Part shown: piece by piece, positions 55,405 to 64,000 of the stretch
Numbering within the stretch: the first letter of the stretch is position 1
How the letters are laid out: the number at the start of each line of letters is the position of its first letter
Source of the DNA: Lepidostoma basale
Taxonomy: Eukaryota; Arthropoda; Insecta; Trichoptera; Lepidostomatidae
Direction of reading: 5' to 3'
Assembly: GCA_022606425.2 (NCBI GenBank)
Contig: JAHDVF020000016.1
Coordinates: forward strand, 2,944,501-3,008,500
Length of the DNA stretch: 64,000 bases
Made by a program: the position numbers and the translations under genes
The notes under the pieces: generated by a model
What the model was told of the DNA's origin: nothing
Databases searched by the model: none
Seen by the model: the letters and a program-made list of their open reading frames with translations, nothing else

Positions 55405-56180
55405 TAGAGGACGGAATAAGTAACCGCCTCACCTGCGGCCGGAGCGAGTTATTACTTGTGCAGCACATTATCCGGGAGGCTCGTATGTTTTATAGGTGAT
55501 TGATGTCATTCCCTTGTACCGCCCTATAAACGCGGGCCGTAAAAAGTGGAAAATATCTCTCCGAGTTTTATGAAACCGCCGAAGGATCAATACACGTATA
55601 AGTGATGCGCCGAGGGCAGAGCCGGCTTCTCGCTTCTCGCTTCTCGCCTCCCGCCCGCGATGGATGGCAGTTGGCAACTATTCCGAGTGGATTTGAACTA
55701 ATTAACAATCTCTACATTATGTAACGGAGCCCTTCGGAGTTCCCTAATTACCGCAGGAAATCAATTAATCAGACTGTCGCGGGCCCCGGGAGATGATTGA
55801 TATCCGAACGAAGCTTTTTTGTGGTTTATAAAGTTCTTATTTTAGTGTCTGCTAAAGGTCAATTATTTGGACATTATCACTTTTCATGATTGATTATTAT
55901 TTGAGCGCTCCAGAGTAACCACAAATCTTTCTGTAGCAGCATTCACTCACGGCTTTTCTTTTCAACTGTCCCGCCTCAAAAGTTCGGATAATAGATCTCT
56001 TAATTCTATGGTATCTAGTACAATTACACTTTTTCATTTTACATTATCAATTCTTTTTAGAATCTAAGACAATTACACGGTGATCCGTCGTCATCGTGTG
56101 ACTTTTACAATCGTCACTCCAATAATCGTTAAAACACAAAAAAATGGTGAATTCAAACTTATCGGAATAATTTAATAGTC
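55405..56180. other. Unassigned intron stretch, partly GC-rich
   Basis: A mixed-composition segment (55400-55790) includes a short (CTTCTCG)n repeat near 55627-55650. No exon or element recognised. Confidence 0.35.
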
Positions 56181-56184
56181 CATT

Positions 56185-56330
56185 GTTTTGGCCGAAACAC
56201 TATAATACCTTAACATTTTAAACTGTTAAATTAAATAATTTGGTTTTTTGTATCACAATTGCATTTTATTTTACGCGACAGCTGTTTCATAAACCTATGT
56301 TTACATCATCAGGTGTTACAATACATCAGG
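56185..56330 (-). repeat. Hammerhead-like repeat (family H1)
   Basis: On the minus strand: CTGATGA (56312-56306), one T, stem II GTAAAC/GTTTAT with loop ATAG, GAAA (56288-56285), CAGCTG and TC. The downstream sequence matches the copy at 7591-7745. Stem II differs in sequence from the other H1 copies but still pairs (one G-U). Confidence 0.65.
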
Positions 56331-56397
56331 TGTTGGAATAATAAGTTTCATATATGTCAATATTTATCATAAGACAATAAGAATCAGAAATCAGAAA

Positions 56398-57095
56398 AGG
56401 CGACATTATTAGTCCGTTTATTTTTAATTTTATCATTGACGAGATCATAGAGGAGGTCGCATCTCTTGTTTTCGGATATGGGAGTAAAGCTCAAAAATAT
56501 GGTATGCTGACGATGCAACGATACTAGCAGAACGATTGTTTCATAGGTTCCGTCTTGCGTCTGAGAGGTATAAAATGTTTATATACGTCGACAAACCTGT
56601 CAGATGCAAACTGTTTGTAAACGAAACACCAATAGAACATGTCTAGTTGATCGTGTATCTAAATGTGAAGATATGTAGCTGCAGCAATCTGTATAGTGAA
56701 GTTATGGAACATACTAATAAAGCAGCAGTTATCTCCGTATACTCCGTAAGCATATGCCTGTTGAAAGCAAAGTCCGGATCAAACATGCATCGGGTCAATA
56801 ATGCCTTACAGAATCAAAGCAAGAGCAGACACCGTCAGAACAAAACATCTTCTTAGAACGGTAGAAATGAGAACATTGCTACCTATCGTGGGTAGAACCT
56901 TTAGATATTGCATACCTAGTGAAGAGATTTGCATAGTCAAGAAGTGAGATGGAGTATACAGAGAAGACGATTTTGAAAGAACCATGTTGAGAGGATGACC
57001 TCAGCGAGGATTCCCAAGATCGTGATGCATGTGATTCCAGAGATCAGTCGACCACCAGCACGACTATTAAAGAGATGGAGAAAAGGTTAGAAATC
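56398..57095 (+). mobile_element. LINE-B fragment, degenerate
   Basis: The + strand reads GDIISPFIFNFIIDEIIEEV, KPVRCKLFVNETPIEHV, then RTKHLL and RPPARLLKRWRKG, following the reverse transcriptase and C-terminus of LINE-B. The YADD region is eroded. Multiple stops and shifts are present. Confidence 0.68.
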
Positions 57096-57099
57096 TTTA

Positions 57100-58710
57100 T
57101 CAAAGGACCAAATTTGATATCTTGTGTAATTCTATCGCAATATCTAAATAAACAAGTAGAAGACGAATATTTTTAATTACAGCCAGCTTTGTGAGCCTAT
57201 TTACTAAATACATAGAAATAAATTAGTGAATCAATCGATCAAATCCCACAATGAGAGAACTCCACAGCTTTCCCACCAACTTTTCAGGTATAAGTAGCTT
57301 TAAATATTCCGATATAAACTCCTACTAGCGCCTATTGCGGAGAGAGCTGTGTTGAGCGAACCAAACAAACTCGAAATTTCGGAAGAAGCGCGCAAAACAA
57401 TAATGAATAATTTTCAGCGTAATAGCATAACCAAATTGTATGGCACAAAGAGGCACCTTCCGCACGGAGCACCACATAGCGGGAGTGTTTAGGGGACTTA
57501 TAATTCCATTAACACCCTCCCCCTCCGTACGCCCGCGGGGATAATAACTCCCGCCACTTGACACAATCACTTTTCATTTCACGTTTTTAGAGCATGCGAG
57601 TTGCGAGTTGCGAGTTGTAGCTCTCAAATGTGATAACCTGTGTACTCTGGGAACACGTAACTCGATCAGCCTGCCTTCTCAATAGAACCGCGTTTTGTGA
57701 GAGGAGGGGCAAAAGGAGCCGATACAATGACATACTTAACTGGTGGCAGTCATCTCATCTGCAAGTGTCGTATTAACTCTTGTATTATATTAGTAATCTG
57801 AAATGATACTTACCTACCTGTGAAATTTATATGTATTTTTCCATTTGAATGACTTTTGATACATTCAATGAAAATAAAAGTCGTTAATTGTATAACTGTT
57901 AATCATAAAATTTTCCTTGTAACAATAATCTTAATTAAATAATGAGATTTCTACTCAATGTAACTATTGTATGTTTATAAATAAATAATAATAAAATAAA
58001 AAAACACAAATAGTTTTTTTTACTTTATGAGCGATGTTACATAATGAGTATGCTATGCTATATCTAATTCATTATTTTCAAATGTATTATGTTAATAATA
58101 TAACTAAAACTCGGATGCCTCTCTTATAAATGTATTAAAAGTTGTAATGTTGGAAGTGGAACCCTCAATCCGGATTAGCTCGAGGAGACATCGAATGCCT
58201 TCTTTATGGCAGTCCCGGCGACAGTACAAACACGTATAGATAAAATGAACCCTTCAAAAAGCACCCCGTCTACTAAAAGTTTAAAGTAAAACATGAAAGA
58301 AAGTAAATATCAAATTTTGCGCGCAACGAGGAAGATTTATGCCCCTACATTTCATTATTTTTCTTAGCCAATTTTACCGCTCATTCGCAGTTCTTTGTAC
58401 TCAGAAAGTGTCTCGTCAGCCGCTGTTATTGGTTGCCCTGGAAACTCTTTTATATTCATCCTTTTTTGTTCTCACAATCCGCCGGCGCTATTCTTATCCT
58501 GGGGCGTACTAAAGACGAAAGATTTAAGTCGATAACTTACATCGGTATGTCGGATATTTTTCATATATACTAACGTATAACAGAACTAAACCTCTGGAAA
58601 CTGGAACCATTTCATTTATGTACGGCGGTTAACGCACGTATTTTTTACGAGTAATAAAATCATAACTTTATTCTCGACTGTGTACTTGCATGTATATTCC
58701 TTTGTATACA
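57100..58710. other. Unassigned intron stretch
   Basis: A small (GCGAGTT)3 repeat lies at about 57597-57618. No exon or element recognised. Confidence 0.4.
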
Positions 58711-58714
58711 AATA

Positions 58715-59325
58715 TGATATAATTGATTGAAAAGGTACAAAAAAAGTTCTTACGTTTTTTGTACCTCAAAGATAACGGTTATTACCCCTGGCTGTACCCA
58801 ACTGATTTCTTGCTGGGTATGCTGGACTACCAATCATTGGAAATTAGACGGACTATCCATTTGGGTGTTCATTTTTTTCAACTGATTCGAGGTCGAATAC
58901 ATAACTCGGATATTTTGAATGACTTGACTTTGTTTGTCCCTGACAATTATCTGCGACAAAGGCAACATACATTATTTCACCTGCCACTGTGTAGAACCAA
59001 TTTACCTAAAGTTATGCCCGTGGGCAGGGCAATAATCCTTCTAAACCGCATCTCTTCGGATGTGGACATCTTCCACGATATTGAGGCTTCCTTAAGAAAA
59101 CATCTCTCTTAAATAATGTGTTGTTCTTCTTATTGTTTCTAATTATTTATTTGGTCTTTATTTTTTAATTATCTCGTGTTTTTTGTGTTTTGGTCTATTT
59201 TTAAATTTCTTTATTGTATTTACTGTTTAAATTTTTTACCTACCTGTATAGTCATAAGCGCTTTGGTTATACACTGTAATGTTTATGATTAAAAAAAAAA
59301 TTGAATTGAATTGAATTGAATAATT
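58715..59325 (+). mobile_element. LINE-F (Jockey/CR1-like) 3' fragment with (GAATT)n tail
   Basis: A continuous frame from about 58723 to 59112 reads IEKVQKKFLRFLYLKDNG, LGMLDYQSLEIRR, LFVPDNYLRQRQHTLFHLPL and RTNLPKVMPVGRAIILLN. This is the C-terminus of a Jockey/CR1-type LINE ORF2 (IQKKFLRFLYLK...YPFxYP...LGYxSLExRR). A 3' UTR of about 170 bases follows, then (GAATT)4 at 59301-59321. It is 5' truncated with an open frame, so relatively recent. Two relatives are at 13525-14008 and at the right window edge. Confidence 0.82.
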
Positions 59326-59329
59326 TAAT

Positions 59330-60387
59330 GCAACGCGCAACTTTTAAACACCTAATACGTTTTTCGTATGTAAACAGGAATTTTAATAAAATTGTAAAAC
59401 ACCCGGAAATGACATATTTTAAACAATATTAAACTCTAAGAATGGAGTTTTACACTACTTTTTAAATACATGGTGAAATTGTTGGAAAAATCTTTTATTA
59501 CTGACTATTAAATATTTTCAATGTGACGGTGATAAATTATGCAAATCTTTACAGACGTGTAGAGAGAAAGTAGTCCCCTTGTGGAGGGCGGAGGCTGGAA
59601 GGGAGCGAATATTTGAATACCATTTCATAAAAATATCCCATGGTGTGAACAAACAGTACAGATCCAAGGCTTTCCGATTTTATTTTTATATTGTTTACAA
59701 ACACATAGCACACTCCTGTAGGGAGAGATTGCGAGGATTTTAATATTTAAACAAACGCTGTTTATTAATTAAAAAAATTAATTAGTACAATCAAATCTAC
59801 ATAGATGGCTAACTGGAACTGCCACGTGAAGATAAGTATGAATTTGGAGTATATATACAACTTCCAAAAATGTATCATACATGATCATAATAACAATGGT
59901 GGAATGGGGAATGTTGTAATTACATAAAAGCGTACGCTTAACCCAACCAATGACAGGTCATAAGTCCTGTAAACACCTTGATCATCCATATTCAGTTTCC
60001 AGTTTGTTTCTTCGTCTCTATGGAGATACAATTAAAAATTTAAACGCTGTTTATTCCACATATTTTTAAATAATGGCGTTATCTTCTTATAGCTGACGTT
60101 GACGCGAATAACAATTTTCAACATTTTGGATTGGTTTTCTTTTGCTAAGTTCTTTTACTTTGGTACTTAATTGGGAAATATTTTTTATTGAGAAAAAAGT
60201 TTTCTGTTATAAATTTTGACTAGGAAAGTTATCTCGAATTTTTATAAGTGGTCAAGGGAGTAGAACGCTTGGCACCTAATCCATGGACTAGAGTTCAATT
60301 GGAAAAAAATTCGGATCCTTTTTCATAATGATGAGCTATTATTTTTGCGCACATAAGATATTGTACAATCAATTCTAATACAAGTGA
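59330..60387. other. Unassigned intron stretch
   Basis: AT-rich DNA with no recognised element. Confidence 0.4.
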
Positions 60388-60399
60388 TTTAAAACTTTA

Positions 60400-61434
60400 A
60401 CTAACTAACTAACTAACTAACTAACCATCACGCCGTCTCCCCGAAGGGGTAGGCAGAAAGAATGGACTGCCACACTTTTCTTTCCTGACATATTTCTCTC
60501 GCTTCCTCAACATTCATACATCGTGTCATGCACGCGCGTTGATTTCTCTGACTCCTCATATGGCCGACATTCAATATTTGATTTATTTGATCGTGCCACG
60601 TTTTCCTCGGTCTTTCTTTATTTCTGGTTCCATTTACATCATTAACATATAATTTTTTTACCATTCTTTCTTCATTCATTCTTTCCATATGTCCAAACCA
60701 TCTTAATGATCCTTTCATTATTTTGTTCTTGACACTATAATTCGCACCGCATTCGCCAGTTCCATGCTTCACTTCCATACATAAGGGTCGGTAGAAGAAC
60801 ACCATTGTGCACTGCCATTCTAGCTTTTTGGATAGGTTTTTGTTTGCGATGACAACTTTAAGTGCACCATTCACTTTGTTGCCTGCCCCAACCATTCTTT
60901 TAATATCCCTCTCCATTCGCCCATCTCTTGTAAACATACTACCTAAATACACGAACTCAACTACTTGCTTCAAATTTTCATTCACGCTAATGTTGCAGAC
61001 TGTCATGGTTTCTTCCTTTTCAAAAATCATTACCTTGGACTTATTAACATTCATCATCAGATCATTTCGCATGCTTACCTCATACATACAATTCACCAGG
61101 ACTTGTAGTTCATGCTCGTTGTCTGCAAGAAGGACAGCGTCATCCGCATACATGAGACAGCTTACTGACACTCCGCTCATTTTGGCACCTACATCCAACC
61201 CTTTCAGTTCTTTCATACATTTGTCCATATACAGATTAAATAACCACGGGGACATTACGCAACCCTGTTTGACACCTTTATTGATATCAAACCAGGCTGT
61301 AAGATCTCCATTTACTCTGACACTACTCCATTTTCCGTGTATAGCGACTTAATTGCCGTGATCAGTTTTGTACTTATTCCATTATTCAGACAATATTTTC
61401 CACAACTCTTCTCTATTAACGTAATCATATGCTT
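60400..61434 (-). mobile_element. LINE-A, 5'-truncated copy with 12-bp target-site duplication
   Basis: TTTAAAACTTTA is repeated at 60388-60399 and 61435-61446. The minus strand encodes SPWLFNLYMDKCMKELKGL, the catalytic CLMYADDAVLLAD, VNKSKVMIFEKE, then SLRWFGHMERMNEERMVKK, RPRKTWHDQINQILNVGHM and a C-terminus ending YPFGETA at 60428. A deletion removes the stretch between HNGVL and GECGAN, and a frameshift precedes SPWLF. It preserves the C-terminal tail that is cut by stops in the full-length copy. Confidence 0.9.
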
Positions 61435-61454
61435 TTTAAAACTTTAGAATATAA

Positions 61455-61495
61455 TAAACATGTTTCGTACCTAAACAAGATGCATCGTCATGTAC
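61455..61495 (-). repeat. Degenerate hammerhead-like remnant
   Basis: On the minus strand ATGACGATGCATC...GGTACGAAACATGTT resembles the motif with an altered core and cleavage site. It lies about 70 bases upstream of the last exon's acceptor region. Confidence 0.25.
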
Positions 61496-61566
61496 GAGTA
61501 TTTTGCGAGGCCTCGGAATGTAACCCTTCTTATTGTTTAGTGATTTGAAAAAATAATTATTTGCAG

Positions 61567-61714
61567 GTTCTTCAAATACCTCCGGAATGTGTCAGTGGAA
61601 GGGGACCAGGGCAAGCCCAACGTGGAGTTTACTGCAGACGGGGACCTGAAGGCAGCCGAGCTGAAGATCATGAACCTTAGGCCGGGAGTCTCCAAGACGC
61701 TTGTTTGGGAAGAG
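61567..61714 (+). CDS. Nmdar2: NMDA receptor subunit 2, end of amino-terminal domain exon (fifth in window)
   Basis: The first base completes an arginine codon split in phase 2, followed by [31 protein letters not shown] and [15 protein letters not shown]. This is the last part of the amino-terminal domain, just before the linker to ligand-binding segment S1. FTADGDL...[10 protein letters not shown] is a strong insect Nmdar2 signature. The acceptor is TTATTTGCAG and the donor GTCAGT after GAAGAG, so the exon ends in phase 0. The next exon, expected to continue toward S1, is not visible in the remaining 2.3 kb. The gene is therefore truncated at both window edges. Confidence 0.93.
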
Positions 61715-63120
61715 GTCAGTTCACGATTGTCATTATTATAACAATGTATTCTGTCTTACTTAACTGTACTTACAAAATTATGATTTTAGACATATTCAGT
61801 GTCTCCGTTCACTAGAATAACTACTTTTATCCGTACATATAATATCTAAGTGCATTTTGCATTAATTATACGATTAATTATATTATATTTTTTATTAATA
61901 CGCTATTATAACGTAATTAATAATAAATGTATGCTAGATATATATTTTTTTAATTTCAAGTTACCATTTTTGATTTGGTTAAAATATATACTGAATTAAT
62001 TTCACACTATTGAAAACAATTTTGGAACCCAAATTTATCTTTCAGTTCCATACATACTTATACAGTAGAGACTTCTCTAACAACATGAGGTAAATTTATA
62101 ACTTCAGCCAAACCTAACATCGTCCTACATGAGCAAGTAAATTTGTTACACTGACTGTTGACTTTGCCTGCCTACTTCGTTTGTTTTTCACCTTCTAATT
62201 ACTTACTTAATTAAAGACCTTTGGGTCATAAATTTGACTAATTTTCTTGTTTATCTTTATTCAAAAATAATTGCGTTTTCATAATGAATTGACTTGACTA
62301 AAATGTTTTCTATTTAATTATTTTAACACGTTAGTGTGATAAAAAAAAATTGTACTAGTACGTAGATATTCCGCCCTTGAATTAATTCAAAGAGTCCGCG
62401 GTATACAAAGATATGCTGTTTACGTAAATATATGGTAACTTTAGTTGCCAGTTTATTTCTCTGCTGGCAAACTACATGTCATATTTGCAGATATAATCTG
62501 GAAGATCTATTGCTTATTACATCACAACTCTTCCAAGTAATAATTGAGCGCGAAACGTTTCCGAAGCAATCCCTAATGACCTATCTCTTCAGGTGCGAGG
62601 AAAGTAAATAAGAATCTTCCAAATTAATAGAGTATTTACATTCTGAATCCAACACGAATGTTTGGAGAGTCGTGTTTCTCGGGGATACTTTTTTTAGTCT
62701 GGGGATATTTCGAATATTCCTGTAAATTCCTCTACCCTATTAACACTCAGATTCTGTGCCTCTCCGTACGTGAGGAATAGGGCACACTTGTGCGAATACA
62801 GCTCCTATGAAGATCCCCTAAGATAACTTTTGCAATAAGGTGCCTGTAATTTATTTGCACACTCTACGAGTGATTGGAAATGTGTGCCCATTGGCAATCA
62901 TACTCAAGAAAATTCTTGAATACTTAACATTATTTCATGTATATTTTACGCGTATTATTGATTACATTCATGACCACAATCATTTTATATACCAAATACT
63001 TAATTACAAATTTCCAATTCATTTATATGAATGGAAAAGTGTTTAATTTGCTTAAGTCAATTATTTTATTCTCTTCAATGCAAAAGTGCATTCGGTGCAA
63101 AGCATTATTATTTATTGTTC
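61715..63120. other. Intron after the last visible exon
   Basis: AT-rich. A weak minus-strand hammerhead-like remnant (CTGAAGAGATAGG...CGGAAACGTTTCGCGC) is at about 62548-62598. No further receptor exon is visible. Confidence 0.4.
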
Positions 63121-63239
63121 TTTGAACATTCATCTAAAACTCATATTAACTAATTAATAAGAATGTAAACCTCTCTTTTCTAGAAGATTTATTACATTTT
63201 TTCGCAATGACATGTTTTGACACTCAAAGTCATTACCGC

Positions 63240-63372
63240 TAATAGAAATTTATCGACTGAAGCAAAGATGGCAGTGCACAATGGAGATCTAGTGCCGACC
63301 CTTATGTATGGAAGTGAAGCTTGGAGTTGGCAGAAGAAGGATAAAAGTAGGATAAATGCCGTAGAAAAAAGT
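63240..63372 (+). mobile_element. LINE-A internal fragment, truncated at both ends
   Basis: The + strand encodes NRNLSTEAKMAVHNGDLVPT, LMYGSEAWSWQKKDKSRIN and AVEK. It joins directly to a family A-like sequence on its left (TTTTCTAGAAGATTTATTAC, GACATGTTTTGACACTCAAA). No 3' tail is present, which is unusual for this family and suggests later deletion. Confidence 0.75.
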
Positions 63373-63699
63373 TCACTATATGTATGATAGAAATTTCTAA
63401 TGATGAAGACTAAGAGAGACAAGCTGTTGAAATCATCATGTGTTACAAACAACTGAGCTGTTTGTAAAGGTCATATTACGGTCATAATCATTTTTTTTTC
63501 AATCGCTGCGGTACTTCTTCGCTCGTGACTCTTTCTGTCCGAGATATTTTAAACATTCTACAATATATATTCACATTTCAAAGGTATTCAAAGAACATTA
63601 CGGATAGCACGTAACATCAAACAATTTTCATTCGCACTTTGATGTCTCTGTTGCATAGAACTGGATAAAGTTATATCGGACCATTTCTATTCTTATTTG

Positions 63700-63880
63700 T
63701 TGTTTCTTGAACAATGATGTAAAACTCCATATTAAATATTGAATACGAATGAAAACATCCGTTTTATAGAAGTTTTATTATATTTTATGGGAATGACATG
63801 TTTTGCCCTTCTAAGGCATTATCAAATGATACATAAAACATTTGATAATGCTTTAGAAGGGCGAAACATGTCATTCCCTG
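63700..63880. repeat. Fold-back family A copy with two opposed motif arms
   Basis: The left part reads TTGTTTCTTGAACAATGATG, AACTCCATATTAAATATTGA, TTATAGAAGTTTTATTATAT, GGGAATGACATGTTTTGCCC. It is followed by ATTATCAAATG and, after a short centre, the inverted arm CATTTGATAATGC...GGGCGAAACATGTCATTCCC. The second arm is cut at the junction with a LINE-F fragment. Confidence 0.75.
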
Positions 63881-63884
63881 GAGG

Positions 63885-64000
63885 GTGTTCGGCTTTTTGT
63901 CCCTGATAGATATCTCTGACAGCGACAGCATAGATTCTTTTACCTAACGGCCACCAAAACCAACCTGCCTCTCGTGACACCGGCGGGAAGAGCAATTAAT
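63885..64000 (+). mobile_element. LINE-F fragment, cut by the window edge
   Basis: The + strand reads LFVPDRYL, QRQHRFFYLTATKTNLPLV and TPAGRAIN, aligning with LFVPDNYLRQRQ...RTNLPKVMPVGRAI of the 58.7-kb copy. It contains a stop after DRYL, so it is inactive. It continues beyond the window. Confidence 0.72.

Noticed and set aside
60807..61352. 181-codon + strand open frame
   Set aside because: Antisense shadow of the minus-strand LINE-A copy.

Overview
The window is nuclear DNA of an insect (at least an arthropod). It carries five exons of one gene, all on the + strand, separated by very large AT-rich introns. Joined at consensus splice sites, the exons read in one frame as most of the extracellular amino-terminal domain of an NMDA-type ionotropic glutamate receptor subunit 2 (Nmdar2/GluN2). 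Exons lie at 5733-5906, 16012-16193, 20746-20983, 51170-51344 and 61567-61714, and the intron phases agree across every junction (1, 0, 1, 2). Start codon, signal peptide, ligand-binding halves, membrane segments and stop codon all lie outside the window. I cannot fix the insect order.

Everything else is intron, and the introns are a graveyard of mobile elements. The dominant family, called LINE-A here, is an RTE-like non-LTR retrotransposon with one long ORF (AP endonuclease plus reverse transcriptase), almost no 3' UTR and a (TTAG)n tail. A nearly intact copy with a 10-bp target-site duplication is at 37492-41280. About 17 other pieces are scattered from 10.1 to 63.4 kb. At least six other LINE types are present only as 3' fragments.

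LINE-A has a non-autonomous partner: four copies (about 10.1-10.5, 11.9-12.5, 26.3-26.4 and 51.5-52.2 kb) join the extreme 5' region of LINE-A to its extreme 3' end at the same deletion junction. This is the architecture of trypanosome RIME relative to ingi.

DNA transposons include a mariner deletion derivative with perfect 31-bp inverted repeats (27197-27776), a decayed Tc1/mariner copy with recognisable ends (48730-49549), a hAT-type MITE with an 8-bp duplication (30633-30876), and a Transib-like MITE inserted in the preferred CGGCG target (53723-54136). Several are nested in LINE copies, which gives relative ages. A Penelope-like reverse transcriptase remnant lies at 6800-7395.

The most unusual signal is a hammerhead-ribozyme-like motif (CTGANGA, a stem, GAAA, a short palindromic stem, then TC or TT) in several otherwise unrelated dispersed repeats, often twice as the arms of an inverted repeat. 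The best-formed copy is at 1897-1936; a cluster of three lies at 50.3-50.8 kb. The commonest fold-back family carries the paired change C3-to-U plus G8-to-A in the same fold, which would keep the C3-G8 core pair. All copies share one extra nucleotide before stem II, so activity is a hypothesis, not a conclusion.

No tRNA, rRNA, CRISPR array, or complete host gene was found.
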